Part shown: piece after piece, positions 15,847-25,130 of the stretch | Position numbering within the stretch: the stretch's first letter is position 1 | Layout of the letters: each line of letters starts with the position of its first letter | NCBI GenBank assembly: GCA_035644815.1 | Contig: DASQNU010000240.1 | Location: 1-64,000 of the forward strand | DNA length: 64,000 nucleotides | DNA from: Brevibacillus_F sp035644815 | GTDB taxonomy: Bacteria; Bacillota; Bacilli; Brevibacillales; Brevibacillaceae | Direction of reading: 5' to 3' | Position numbers and translations under genes: made by a program | The notes under the pieces: generated by a model | Database searches by the model: none | What the model was told of the DNA's origin: nothing | Seen by the model: the letters and a program-made list of their open reading frames with translations, nothing else

Positions 15847-17370
15847 TTACGCTCCTTCCATTGTATGCTGACGTTGAAAAGCTTCCATTTGCTCTTCGAT
15901 GACATCCAGCTTCACATGTGTACGGACCTGTTCTGCCAGCATATCGAAACCTTGCTCACGCATGCGGATAAAGGAAGGACGATCCGTTAGCGGCGGCAGA
16001 CCTTTGGCGTCACGTAGCGCATTTAGCAGGTGCGTGCGGAAATCATCATTATGGAAGATCCCGTGAAAATACGTGCCGAGCAAGCGGCCATTCTTCGCAT
16101 ACACCCCTTCTGTGCGATCAGACAATGTGATGAACGGCGCGACAGATGCTGTGGCGACAGACTCGCCCATATGGATTTCATAGCCCTCCACATCAAACTG
16201 GTTGTCCGCATAATGAGCTTGGCCACGGGAGAGCACCGTCGTCTTGTTTCGCTGCAGGGTCGTACGAACTGGCAAGAGCCCCATACCAGCGATCTCGCGT
16301 TGCGGCGATTCCACGCCATGCGGGTCAGCAATGCTCTCGCCAAGCATCTGGTAGCCGCCGCAAATGCCAATTACGGGTATTTGCTTGTTGCGGTGAAGAT
16401 GAAGAATCTCACCCTCCAGCCCAGTCTGACGCAGGAAAAGCAAGTCCTCGATCGTATTCTTGCTGCCGGGGAGAATGATCAGATCAGGAGTACCGAGCTC
16501 GTCCTGGCGATTGACAAAACGAACGCGGCAGTCCTGCTCGACGAGAAAGGGATCGGCATCCGTAAAGTTCGAGATGTAGGGGTAGCGGATGACGACGATG
16601 TCTAGTACTGCCTCATCCGGGATACGCCCCTTGTATTTGTGCAAGATCAGAGAGTCCTCTGCGTCGATCATGAGCTCCGGCAGAAACGGGATCACACCAA
16701 GCACTGGCTTGCCTGTATATTGCTCGAACCAGTCCAAGCCTGGTTGTAACAATCCAAGATCGCCGCGAAAACGGTTGATGATCACCCCGATGACCCGCTC
16801 TCGATCCTCTGGCTCCAAGAGCTGCAGGGTGCCGACCAGACTGGCAAAGACCCCGCCTCGTTCGATATCCGCCACCAGAATGACAGGAGCGTTCGCCATG
16901 CGTGCGACCCTCATGTTGACCAGTTCCCGATCATTCAGATTGATTTCGGCGGGGCTGCCTGCTCCTTCGATCACAATGCGTTCGTATGCACTGGCTAGTC
17001 GCTCGTATGCATCTTGTATCACCTGCAAGCCAATGGGAAAGAAGTCAGAACGGTAGGCCGTGGCCTTCATGTTGCTGTAGGGCTCTCCGTGGACTACGAT
17101 CTGTGACTCCTGTTCACGCGTCGGCTTAATCAGGATCGGATTCATGTCGGTCGTCGCCGGGATGCGAGCAGCTTCCGCTTGTACGCCCTGCGCACGGCCA
17201 ATTTCCTTTCCGTCGATGGTCACATACGAGTTGAGGGCCATGTTTTGCGACTTGAAAGGGGCCGTCTTGTAGCCCATTTCGGAAAAGATGCGGCAGAAGG
17301 CGGTGGCCAGCACACTTTTGCCCGCGTCCGAGCCCGTTCCTTGTATCATGAGCGGTAACGCCCTACGCAT
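15847..17370 (-). CDS. cbiP: Cobyric acid synthase (CbiP/CobQ)
   Basis: Glutamine-dependent amidase that adds four amides to adenosylcobyrinic acid a,c-diamide. An N-terminal P-loop-like synthetase domain (MIQGTGSDAGKSVLATAFCR, residues 8-27) is joined to a class I glutamine amidotransferase domain with the nucleophile Cys in PVIGICGGYQMLG and His in LGTYFHGIFHND. The ATG at 17370 follows TAAGGAGG; a longer reading frame from 17430 lies in cbiA and is discounted. The start overlaps the cbiA stop by 8 bases, indicating translational coupling. Confidence 0.97.
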   Translation of the reverse strand: MRRALPLMIQGTGSDAGKSVLATAFCRIFSEMGYKTAPFKSQNMALNSYVTIDGKEIGRAQGVQAEAARIPATTDMNPILIKPTREQESQIVVHGEPYSNMKATAYRSDFFPIGLQVIQDAYERLASAYERIVIEGAGSPAEINLNDRELVNMRVARMANAPVILVADIERGGVFASLVGTLQLLEPEDRERVIGVIINRFRGDLGLLQPGLDWFEQYTGKPVLGVIPFLPELMIDAEDSLILHKYKGRIPDEAVLDIVVIRYPYISNFTDADPFLVEQDCRVRFVNRQDELGTPDLIILPGSKNTIEDLLFLRQTGLEGEILHLHRNKQIPVIGICGGYQMLGESIADPHGVESPQREIAGMGLLPVRTTLQRNKTTVLSRGQAHYADNQFDVEGYEIHMGESVATASVAPFITLSDRTEGVYAKNGRLLGTYFHGIFHNDDFRTHLLNALRDAKGLPPLTDRPSFIRMREQGFDMLAEQVRTHVKLDVIEEQMEAFQRQHTMEGA

Positions 17371-18736
17371 GGGATTTGACCTCCTTACAGCGGGCGAGCC
17401 AGCGGCGAACGATACCCGGATTGGAGGCAAAATGCAGATGGGTATAGCCTGCGACGAGATTGCCTGCGAGATAGCCTTCCGCTTTTAGCCCCCGCAAGCT
17501 TTTCGTTTCATAGGCGGGGGTGAGCTCTTCTCTCGCTTGAAAAGTGGAGTAGTGAAACTCGTGTCCACGGGCCTCTTCTCCCGTATCTAGTAGAAAGCTG
17601 CCCTCGTAGCCTCTCACTTCCCGATAGCCGAGCGCAGCGAGCTTTTTCTGCATGGTGACCGTACCGGGGATGAGCCCGACCATCGGAAACGATTGGCCGT
17701 CAGTCGTAACCAATTGCTCAGTCAGATACATGAAGCCGCCGCATTCGGCCAGCGTAGGAAGACCTGAGCGAATCGCGTGCAGAATAGATGCTTTCACTTG
17801 CTCATCTGCTGCCAACTGTGCTGCGAATTCCTCGGGAAAGCCTCCGCCGATGTAGAGTCCGTCAGCATCAGTCGGGACCGTTTCACCTGCCAGCGGGGAG
17901 AAAAAGAGACACTCAGCTCCGTTCGCTTCGAGCAACTCGATATTTTCGGGGTAGTAGAAATGGAAGGCAGCATCCTTAGCAATGGCAATGCGCATACGCG
18001 GATTTCCCTGCTGTGGAGCAAACAATTTTTCGTCAACATGAAGCGGATCCGCTTGCGCAAGCTGCAGCAACTGTTCCAAATCCACGTTTTTCGCAATCGC
18101 TTCCGCCAGGCGATCAAATAAAGGTTGCAGTTCACCACGCTCTACGGATGGAACGAGACCCAGATGACGTTCCGGAATCTCGATCCCCTCCTCTCGCTCA
18201 AGAAAACCGAGGACTGGAATACCGCACTCCTGCTCGACCGCTTCCTTGACGATCCGATAGTGTCCGACGCTCCCCACTTTGTTAGCGAACACTCCTACGA
18301 TGCGTACAGCAGGGTTGAACAGTTGAAAACCTTTTACAATCGCGGCTGCGCTGCGGGCCATACTCTGGCAGTTCACTACCAGCAGTACAGGAGACCCGGT
18401 GAGGATGCTAATCTCCGCGGTGCTGCCTTTGTCGTTGGTCGCTTCTTTGCCGTCATAAAAGCCCATGACGCCCTCGATGATGGAGATATCGGCTCCTTGA
18501 CTGCCCCGTTGATAGATTTCCTTGACCGTCTCATGGGTTAGCATCCAGCTATCTAGATTACGTGATGCTCTGCCCGTTACCGCAGTATGGTAGGTAGGAT
18601 CGATATAGTCCGGGCCGCATTTGAAGCCCTGCACGATAAGACCTCGCTGCTTCAATGCGGCCATCAAGCCGATGGTGACGGTTGTTTTACCAGCACCGCT
18701 GCCAGTGCCAGCCACGACGATTCTGCGATGGGTCAT
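17363..18736 (-). CDS. cbiA: Cobyrinate a,c-diamide synthase (CbiA/CobB)
   Basis: Amidates the a and c carboxylates of cobyrinate using glutamine and ATP. The 457 residues show the ATP-binding start IVVAGTGSGAGKTTVTIGLM, FKCGPDYIDPTYHT and EGVMGFYDG, then a GATase domain with Cys in LPTLAECGGFMYL and a C-terminal HLHFASNP with the catalytic His. It fits the anaerobic, cobalt-early pathway of the surrounding genes. It is 18 bases downstream of cbiG and overlaps cbiP. Confidence 0.97.
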   Translation of the reverse strand: MTHRRIVVAGTGSGAGKTTVTIGLMAALKQRGLIVQGFKCGPDYIDPTYHTAVTGRASRNLDSWMLTHETVKEIYQRGSQGADISIIEGVMGFYDGKEATNDKGSTAEISILTGSPVLLVVNCQSMARSAAAIVKGFQLFNPAVRIVGVFANKVGSVGHYRIVKEAVEQECGIPVLGFLEREEGIEIPERHLGLVPSVERGELQPLFDRLAEAIAKNVDLEQLLQLAQADPLHVDEKLFAPQQGNPRMRIAIAKDAAFHFYYPENIELLEANGAECLFFSPLAGETVPTDADGLYIGGGFPEEFAAQLAADEQVKASILHAIRSGLPTLAECGGFMYLTEQLVTTDGQSFPMVGLIPGTVTMQKKLAALGYREVRGYEGSFLLDTGEEARGHEFHYSTFQAREELTPAYETKSLRGLKAEGYLAGNLVAGYTHLHFASNPGIVRRWLARCKEVKSHA

Positions 18737-18754
18737 GCCGTCCCCTCCCCTCTC

Positions 18755-19882
18755 TTATGGATGTGTCAAGATGCCGACCGATAGGGTCACATTACCTGCC
18801 TTCTTTTTGGTGACAACCAGCCTGTCAGCTCCTGTGTATAGCTTTACGGCCGGTTCGCTTACTCCGTATGCTCCAGTGAATTTGTATACGGTGTCGGATG
18901 GCTCCTCTATATGTACTTGATTCAATTCTTCCGGTGTGTAATGAACGAATTCCCAACCATACTTCGCGCAGAGGGAAAGCAGTCCTTCCTCGTCCTTTTT
19001 CAATTCAATTGTACAAACAGCCTTGACGCTGCGCATCGAAAAGCGGCATTCGTCCAGTGTCTCCCGAATCACCGCTTCGATTTCTTCTACGGGCGTGCCA
19101 CGGTTGCAACCGATACCAAGTGCGATGACCCTGGGGCGGTACAGCACTCCGTTTTGCAATATCGCTTCCTCTTCCGGAGAGAGAAGACGATGTGTCACAA
19201 CCAGCGCCGCCTGTGGCTTGTCTTGGAGGGCTGCGGGAATGTTATCGAACAGACGGATGTTAGGGGGCATGGGAGTATCGTGCATCCACCAGTCCCGCTC
19301 ACCGGACTCCTGCACTACTGCCACCCGTTCTTCGTTGACCACCGATGCGCTTACGGGGGTCAGCTTCTCTCCAGACTCCCACTGCCAGCCGAAGCGACGG
19401 CCAAATAGGTCGACGGGGATGGTCTTTTGTACATCGGATGCCGTGGTGATGATCGGATATGCCCCGATCATGGCAGCCACTTCCCGTGTCAGTTCATTCG
19501 CCCCGCCAAAATGTCCGGAGAGAACACTAATGACATGCTCTCCCTTGTCATCGATGACCACAACGCCTGGGTCCGTTTTTTTATCCTGCAAAAACGGTGC
19601 AATCATTCGTACCACGGCACCGAGCGAAATGATCAGGATGATGCCTTTGTACGCTGGCCACAGTGCAGGCAGCAGCAGCCGGACACTGCCGGAAAATAGT
19701 TGGATGCCGCGCTCATCCTCGTCTCCCGCGGCGAATTTAGACATGTAATACAGATCTGCCTGGGGGAATTGACGCTGCATGCGTCTCGCTAATTCCACCC
19801 CGTGCTTGGTGATAGCGACCAAGCAGTAGTTCCCGTGCAGCTGGATCGACGGGATCACGCCTTCCTGCAATGCGATGGTCAT
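18755..19882 (-). CDS. cbiG: Cobalt-precorrin-5A hydrolase (CbiG)
   Basis: Opens the delta-lactone of cobalt-precorrin-5A and releases acetaldehyde, a step specific to the oxygen-independent pathway. The 375 residues contain the N-terminal domain hallmark IISLGAVVRMIAPFLQDKKTDPGVVVIDD followed by VISVLSGHFGGANELTREVA, and a C-terminal domain with IALGIGCNRGTPVEEIEAVI and VTKKKAGNVTLSVGI. The ATG overlaps the cbiF stop as ATGA. Its presence and the absence of cobF/cobG/cobN types argue for the anaerobic route. Confidence 0.96.
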   Translation of the reverse strand: MTIALQEGVIPSIQLHGNYCLVAITKHGVELARRMQRQFPQADLYYMSKFAAGDEDERGIQLFSGSVRLLLPALWPAYKGIILIISLGAVVRMIAPFLQDKKTDPGVVVIDDKGEHVISVLSGHFGGANELTREVAAMIGAYPIITTASDVQKTIPVDLFGRRFGWQWESGEKLTPVSASVVNEERVAVVQESGERDWWMHDTPMPPNIRLFDNIPAALQDKPQAALVVTHRLLSPEEEAILQNGVLYRPRVIALGIGCNRGTPVEEIEAVIRETLDECRFSMRSVKAVCTIELKKDEEGLLSLCAKYGWEFVHYTPEELNQVHIEEPSDTVYKFTGAYGVSEPAVKLYTGADRLVVTKKKAGNVTLSVGILTHP

Positions 19883-20661
19883 GATGGCGTCACACCTTTT
19901 CGATAGCCATGGGTGAAGGTCTTGTCGTACAGCTTGGAGCGGTACTCACCCTTCTCATGTATATGTGGATCAAGCGCCCAGCCTGCCAGAATCATGGCAT
20001 GAGAACGGATGCCCAGCTTGCCCATCTCCTGGTCCAAATGCTCCAGTGTCGTACGTATGATCTGCTGATCTGGCCAGCTTGCCCGCTGCACGACGGCTAC
20101 TGGCGTGTCTAAGCTCCAACCGGCTTCGGTAAGCTCACGAACCACCTTTTTGGTCAGCGTCGCACTCAAGAAGAGCGCTAGCGTGCAGTGGTGGGAAGCC
20201 AGATCCCGCAGCTTTTCGCGCTCCGGTACAGGCGTTCTGCCTTCTGCTCGGGTCAAGATCAGGGTTTGGGTCAAGTCTGGGATGGTCAACTCCGCCCCGA
20301 CCGCTGCCGCTGCTGCAAATACAGAGCTCACCCCCGGAATGATCTCGGTATCAATACCTGCTTCTTTGAGCATAACCATTTGCTCCATAATGGCTCCGTA
20401 TACGGACGGATCACCTGTATGCAGGCGAACCACTTTTTTCCCTTCAATGATGCGTTCGATCAGAAGGCCAACCATTTCTTCCAAGGCCATCCCGGAGCTC
20501 TGCAGGACTTCGGCGTCCGGTTTGGCACGGGCGACCAGCTCCTCATTTACCAGGGAATCGGTATACAGAATCACGTCCGCCTCCTGCAACAGCTTCAAGC
20601 CCTTCACTGTAATCAAGTCAGGATCACCCGGACCTGCACCGACGATATACAGCTTCTTCAT
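19879..20661 (-). CDS. cbiF: Cobalt-precorrin-4 C11-methyltransferase (CbiF/CobM)
   Basis: SAM-dependent tetrapyrrole methylase acting on C11. The sequence shows KLYIVGAGPGDPDLITVKG, VVRLHTGDPSVYGAIMEQM and IPGVSSVFAAAAAVGAELT, all family signatures. The ATG at 20661 overlaps the cbiL stop as ATGA; an upstream in-frame start (20727) lies in cbiL and is unlikely. It is about 260 residues, normal for the family. Confidence 0.96.
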   Translation of the reverse strand: MKKLYIVGAGPGDPDLITVKGLKLLQEADVILYTDSLVNEELVARAKPDAEVLQSSGMALEEMVGLLIERIIEGKKVVRLHTGDPSVYGAIMEQMVMLKEAGIDTEIIPGVSSVFAAAAAVGAELTIPDLTQTLILTRAEGRTPVPEREKLRDLASHHCTLALFLSATLTKKVVRELTEAGWSLDTPVAVVQRASWPDQQIIRTTLEHLDQEMGKLGIRSHAMILAGWALDPHIHEKGEYRSKLYDKTFTHGYRKGVTPS

Positions 20662-21368
20662 TTTCTCACCACCATCAGTGTAAGATAGCCAAGCTCGGCC
20701 CCTGCTAGCTGACGCACGTCTGTCCAAACCACTTCCTCTGAGGAAGTCACTTTGGTCGCGACGGATGCCTTGTGGTGCAAATCAAGCTCTTCCAGAAGCT
20801 CCAGCACCATGTCCAGCACTTTCGCCACCTTGAGAAAAATCACGCAATCATGCTGAATCAGTGCATTACGCATCGCTTCTTTGTCTTCAGTCGCCGGAAT
20901 GATGCCGATCTGCTCGTCGCCGTCCGCAAGCGGCAGCCCCAACCTCGACGCTGCCCCGAGGAAGGAGGACACACCGGGAACTGACTTGATTGGCACCTCA
21001 GGATGGGTCTCCTGCATGATCCGCATCATGTGGATGAAGGTGCTGTAGAAGAGCGGATCACCCTCCGTGACAAACGCGACGTCTTTGCCCTGTCGCAGCT
21101 GCTCCCATACCTGTGCTGTAGCACGTGCCCACTCCATCTCCAGCACTTCCTGATCCTTGGTCATGGGAAAGACAAGACCGAGCATCTCTTTTTCTGTCGG
21201 ATTGACATACAGCTCGGCGATCTGATGGGCGTAGCTTTTGCTTCCCATCCGTTTTTTCGGGTAGGCAATAACAGGGGATTCCTTCAATAGACGAAAAGCC
21301 TTGACCGTGATCAGCTCTGGATCGCCCGGTCCCACTCCGATGCCGTATAAAGTGCCGATGTTGCTCAC
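20658..21368 (-). CDS. cbiL: Cobalt-factor II / precorrin-2 C20-methyltransferase (CbiL/CobI)
   Basis: SAM-dependent methylase for C20, the first committed methylation of the corrin ring after cobalt insertion. The 236 residues include LYGIGVGPGDPELITVKAFR, VAFVTEGDPLFYSTFIHMM and SVPGVSSFLGAASRLGLPLA. The start overlaps the cbiET stop by 4 bases and its stop overlaps cbiF by 4 bases. Confidence 0.96.
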   Translation of the reverse strand: MSNIGTLYGIGVGPGDPELITVKAFRLLKESPVIAYPKKRMGSKSYAHQIAELYVNPTEKEMLGLVFPMTKDQEVLEMEWARATAQVWEQLRQGKDVAFVTEGDPLFYSTFIHMMRIMQETHPEVPIKSVPGVSSFLGAASRLGLPLADGDEQIGIIPATEDKEAMRNALIQHDCVIFLKVAKVLDMVLELLEELDLHHKASVATKVTSSEEVVWTDVRQLAGAELGYLTLMVVRK

Positions 21369-22579
21369 TTTGTGTCCTCCTTCTTGTGAAAAGCCGTTAT
21401 GATGTAAGTCGGGTTTAACCCTTCAAATCGCGTCATATGTAAAATGGGCTTGCTTCGGGCCAGATGGGCCAGTGTCACTTCTGTGTGCATGCCCAAAGCC
21501 GCAAATGCCTGCATGGCATCATGCAAGGTCTCAATGGTCGCCGCGTTAACCACCACTCTGCCGTCCGGCTTCAGGCGCTCACAGCAGATCTGCAGCAGTT
21601 CCTGAAGCTCGCCACCGCTGCCACCGATAAAGACCGCGTCCGGATCGGGGAACTGCTCCAAGCCATCCGGTGCCTTACCATGGATGAGATGGAGATCGGT
21701 GCGGAACTTTACCGCGTTTTTCCTACAGTTTTCCAGATCGTCTGCATTCTTCTCAATGGCATATACCGCGCCTTCTCGGGCAATCCGGGCTGCCTCGATA
21801 GCAACGGAGCCGGTGCAGGTACCGATATCCCAGACGATGCTTTTGGCATGCAGTCGCAACTGCGCGAGACTAAGCAGACGCACTTCTTTTTTGGTGATCA
21901 AGCCTTTATCCGGCTTGCGCTGGGCAAAGGCCTCATCCTCGATGCCAAGCGGCCAAGCTGGTCCTGGCTCCTCCCTGCGCAGGATTACAACATTGAGCTC
22001 GGAAAACGTCTCATCCGCCATCACGTCCAGCGCATACCAGCCTGTCCTCTCCTCGGCGCTTCCAAGATTCTCACCGACGAAAGCGCGGTACTCCGACATC
22101 CCGAATGACAACAGATACCGGGCGATGGCAGCGGGAGTATTTTCGCTATCCGTCAACAGGGCGATTTTCTCCTTGCCGTCGATGCGTTGGGCCAAGCCCT
22201 TCATGCTGCGTCCGTGGACGCTTGTCACGTATGCATCATGCCAGGACTCGCCCATTTTGGAAAACGCCAGCTGGATGGAGCTCAAATTCGGATAGATCTC
22301 CACAACCAGCTTCTTTTTCAATACACTGCCAATTCCGTAAAACAACGGGTCACCCGATGCAAGAATGACTGTGGCTCGCGTTTCGCCCTGTAGCCGCTCA
22401 AGCAGCGGCGTCAGGCCACCTTTTATGACGATCTTCTCCCCGGAATATTCGGGAAAAAAGGCCAAGTGACGCTCCCCGCCAACCAATACCTCGCTTTCTT
22501 TGATCCATTGAATGTACTGTGGAAGGAGGCTATTCTGTCCGTCATCCCCGATTCCGATCACTTTCATTGTTCTCGTCAC
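21365..22579 (-). CDS. cobL: Precorrin-6Y C5,15-methyltransferase, CbiE-CbiT fusion (CobL type)
   Basis: A two-domain enzyme of 404 residues. The N-terminal CbiE domain (about 1-205; VIGIGDDGQNSLLPQY, ILASGDPLFYGIGSVL) methylates C5, and the C-terminal CbiT domain (about 220-404; IVWDIGTCTGSVAIEAARI, AVFIGGSGGELQELL) methylates C15 and decarboxylates the acetate side chain. The GTG at 22579 follows GGGGAGG by 10 bases inside the end of cbiD, giving a 38-base overlap; the ATG at 22567 is an alternative. Separate cbiE and cbiT genes are also common in anaerobic clusters. Confidence 0.95.
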   Translation of the reverse strand: MTRTMKVIGIGDDGQNSLLPQYIQWIKESEVLVGGERHLAFFPEYSGEKIVIKGGLTPLLERLQGETRATVILASGDPLFYGIGSVLKKKLVVEIYPNLSSIQLAFSKMGESWHDAYVTSVHGRSMKGLAQRIDGKEKIALLTDSENTPAAIARYLLSFGMSEYRAFVGENLGSAEERTGWYALDVMADETFSELNVVILRREEPGPAWPLGIEDEAFAQRKPDKGLITKKEVRLLSLAQLRLHAKSIVWDIGTCTGSVAIEAARIAREGAVYAIEKNADDLENCRKNAVKFRTDLHLIHGKAPDGLEQFPDPDAVFIGGSGGELQELLQICCERLKPDGRVVVNAATIETLHDAMQAFAALGMHTEVTLAHLARSKPILHMTRFEGLNPTYIITAFHKKEDTK

Positions 22580-23672
22580 TCCATGTCGTCCTCCCCAACA
22601 ACGATCCTTTCAAGGTAATGAGGATCGTCTCAATTGTCATGCCGCCCTTTACTTCCCGCAGCCCCTCCCGGCAGCAAGCTTCACACAGTTTCTCGAAAAA
22701 GATTGGGTGCTCCAACATCAGATCACCGACATAGGAGGCGGTCGTGGCTTCCCTAAGCTGGGCGAGCAATTTCTCAGACGCACCTGATTCCTCTGCTACA
22801 CGGGTCAGAAAACCGAAATCAACCGGCGCGCTCTTGGAATGCACCATCATGACCCCTTGTGCCACTTTGGAAAACTTACCCATCATGCCGACGAGCGTTA
22901 CTTTTTCGATCCCCTTGCGCTTGCACATCTGCAAGGTGAAACCGACGAAATCACCCATCTCGATGAAAGCCTCCTCCGGTAGGTCCGGGTAGACCTCCAT
23001 CCCATATTTCTCACTGCGCCCTCCCGTGGAGAGCACCAGATGACGGCAGCCCGTTTCATACGCGACATTGATCGCATGCACGATGCTTGCCTTCCAGGCG
23101 GAGGTGGAGAAAGGCACTACAATGCCCCGGGTCCCCAAGATTGAGATGCCGCCAATGATGCCCAGTCGGCTGTTGAGTGTCTTTTTTGCGATCTCTTCGC
23201 CGGCTGGGACCGAAATGACTACCTTCACCCCTCGCTTTGCACCGTGCTCGGACAGCACCGCTTCCACCGTTTCTGTGATCATCTTACGCGGCACTGGATT
23301 GATGGCCGCCTCCCCGATCGGTACTGGCAGTCCGGGCTTGGTCACGCGACCGACACCGATGCCGCCGTCCAGTACAAAGCCTGGTCCATCCAGCCATGAA
23401 ACCGTGCTTTGAATTAAGGCGCCGTGCGTGGCATCCGGATCATCACCGCCGTCCTTGATCACCTCGGCGATAGCCGTCTCCCGGGTGAAGTCGCACTTGA
23501 CAATCGTAAAGGTCACCTCTTGGCCAATCGGCAGCATGATGGTCGCCTCTTCCACACGCTCCTGATGGATCAAGGCAAGCAGCGCCGCTTTGGTGGCTGC
23601 TGTCGCATTGGCTCCTGTCGTATAGCCATATCGCAGCGGTTTCTCTTCCTTGGCTTCCATCTTCGCTTCCAT
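22542..23672 (-). CDS. cbiD: Cobalt-precorrin-5B C1-methyltransferase (CbiD)
   Basis: Methylates C1 in the anaerobic pathway. The 376-residue sequence has LRYGYTTGANATAATKAALL, VIKDGGDDPDATHGA, GGIGVGRVTKPGLPVPIGEAAINPVPR (split here), ISVPAGEEIAKKTLNSRLGI and VSTGG-type LSTGGRSEKYG, all characteristic. The ATG at 23672 has GGAAAGG 10 bases upstream, within the cbiC end. Confidence 0.96.
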   Translation of the reverse strand: MEAKMEAKEEKPLRYGYTTGANATAATKAALLALIHQERVEEATIMLPIGQEVTFTIVKCDFTRETAIAEVIKDGGDDPDATHGALIQSTVSWLDGPGFVLDGGIGVGRVTKPGLPVPIGEAAINPVPRKMITETVEAVLSEHGAKRGVKVVISVPAGEEIAKKTLNSRLGIIGGISILGTRGIVVPFSTSAWKASIVHAINVAYETGCRHLVLSTGGRSEKYGMEVYPDLPEEAFIEMGDFVGFTLQMCKRKGIEKVTLVGMMGKFSKVAQGVMMVHSKSAPVDFGFLTRVAEESGASEKLLAQLREATTASYVGDLMLEHPIFFEKLCEACCREGLREVKGGMTIETILITLKGSLLGRTTWSDENNESDRNRG

Positions 23673-23676
23673 AAGC

Positions 23677-24324
23677 TTACAGCCTTTCCGCCATGATAGA
23701 GATCGCGTTGACCGCCGCTACCGTGACGGGGCTGCCTCCTTTACGCCCAATATTCGTAATGAAGGGAACATCCAGCTTGGCCAGCTCCTCCTTGGATTCG
23801 GCCGCCGAGACAAAGCCAACCGGCATCCCAACGATCAAGCCTGGCTTTGCTTCGCCTTCTTTCACCAGCCGGATCAATTCCAGAAGAGCGGTCGGCGCGT
23901 TGCCAATGGCGAAAATGCCACCCTCTGCTTCTTTTATCGCCTTGCGGATCGAGATGATGGCACGTGTGGTGTTCAGCCGCTTGGCCTCTTCCATCACATC
24001 GGGGTCAGAGATGTACACTTTGACTTCCCCACCGAATTTTTCAATGCGATTCTTGCTAATGCCCGCTTGTATCATCTGTACATCGGCGACAACCAGCTTA
24101 CCGCTCCGGATGGCGCGAATTCCCGCATGAATCGCATCCGGATGGAACTGTAGGCTCCGCCCCAAATCAAAATCGGCCGAAGCATGGATGACACGCTGCA
24201 CTACTGGGAACTGCTCTGCCGTGAATGGATGCTCTCCCAGCTCCTCCTTGATGATCTGAAAGCTCAAATCCTCAATTTCCTGTGGTTGGATCGTGAGCGG
24301 CTTAAACTCTGTGTGAAACTCCAT
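23677..24324 (-). CDS. cbiC: Precorrin-8X methylmutase (CbiC/CobH)
   Basis: Moves the methyl group from C11 to C12 to form (cobalt-)hydrogenobyrinate/cobyrinate. The 215 residues carry VIHASADFDLGRSLQFHPDA with the conserved catalytic His, VVADVQMIQAGISK, AIGNAPTALLELIRL, GLIVGMPVGFVSAAESKEEL and FITNIGRKGGSPVTVAA. The ATG follows GAGGAGG. It is flanked by cbiJ upstream (14 bases) and cbiD downstream (4 bases). Confidence 0.97.
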   Translation of the reverse strand: MEFHTEFKPLTIQPQEIEDLSFQIIKEELGEHPFTAEQFPVVQRVIHASADFDLGRSLQFHPDAIHAGIRAIRSGKLVVADVQMIQAGISKNRIEKFGGEVKVYISDPDVMEEAKRLNTTRAIISIRKAIKEAEGGIFAIGNAPTALLELIRLVKEGEAKPGLIVGMPVGFVSAAESKEELAKLDVPFITNIGRKGGSPVTVAAVNAISIMAERL

Positions 24325-24338
24325 TTGTCGTGCCTCCT

Positions 24339-25112
24339 CTACTGTTTTTTCATCGACTGCGCAAGCTCATCAAGCACGCCCGCGAAATCGGAAAACATGG
24401 TACCGTATGCAATTGGCGGACGTGCGATAATGATGGTTTCAATCCCCATCTCCAGCGCGGCTTCCACTTTTTCGTCAAACGCTCCCGCCTTGCCGCTCTC
24501 CTTGGTAATCATCAGCGTGACGCCATAGTGGATGTAGAGCGCTTTGTTCAGTTCTTTCGAAAAGGGGCCCTGCATGGCGACAATGTTTTTCTGCTCGATC
24601 CCTAGCTCCTGACACTTTTCCATGTTGTCGATACGGGGCAGCATGCGGGCGACCAGCGTGGTGTCCGGCAATCCGTGCAATCTTTCTGTGAAAATCTGCA
24701 GGGTTTTGCTTCCCGTCGTCAGCATAATGACGCCGCGCCGCTCTGCAGCTAGCTCAGCGGCTTCTTTATAATCCTTGGCAATCGTCACCTTTTCGTGCTG
24801 CGGATAGCTGGCTCGCTCCCGCTCAAAGCGGATATAGGGCACGCCTGCTGCTTTAGCGGCCGCCATTGCGTTTTTGGAGGCTTCCTCTGCAAACGGGTGG
24901 CTCGCATCGACCACAGTATGGATGCCCAGCGTCTGGATCAACTCAGTCGTTTCTGAGTCTGTGAGTCGTCCCGTACGAACAGGCAACCCGGCTTCCTGCA
25001 TGCTTTTGGCCGCGCTCTCCGTCACGACTGAGGTGAGCAGATCATAGCCTTCCTGTTGGATGCGCAGTGCCAAGTCTCTGGCGTCGCTGGTTCCGGCAAA
25101 AACCAGAATCAT
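24339..25112 (-). CDS. cbiJ: Cobalt-precorrin-6A reductase (CbiJ/CobK)
   Basis: NAD(P)H-dependent reduction of the C18-C19 double bond of precorrin-6A. The 257 residues show ILVFAGTSDARDLALRIQQE, TVVDASHPFAEEASKNAMAA, YIRFERERASYP, VIMLTTGSKTLQIF and VAMQGPFSKELNKAL. The ATG at 25112 lies shortly after cbiX. Confidence 0.95.
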   Translation of the reverse strand: MILVFAGTSDARDLALRIQQEGYDLLTSVVTESAAKSMQEAGLPVRTGRLTDSETTELIQTLGIHTVVDASHPFAEEASKNAMAAAKAAGVPYIRFERERASYPQHEKVTIAKDYKEAAELAAERRGVIMLTTGSKTLQIFTERLHGLPDTTLVARMLPRIDNMEKCQELGIEQKNIVAMQGPFSKELNKALYIHYGVTLMITKESGKAGAFDEKVEAALEMGIETIIIARPPIAYGTMFSDFAGVLDELAQSMKKQ

Positions 25113-25130
25113 CCGGCATACTTCCTTTCT

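Noticed and set aside
24330..24605. Other plus-strand frames inside the cobalamin locus
   Set aside because: They lie opposite genes with clear family motifs and have no independent signals.
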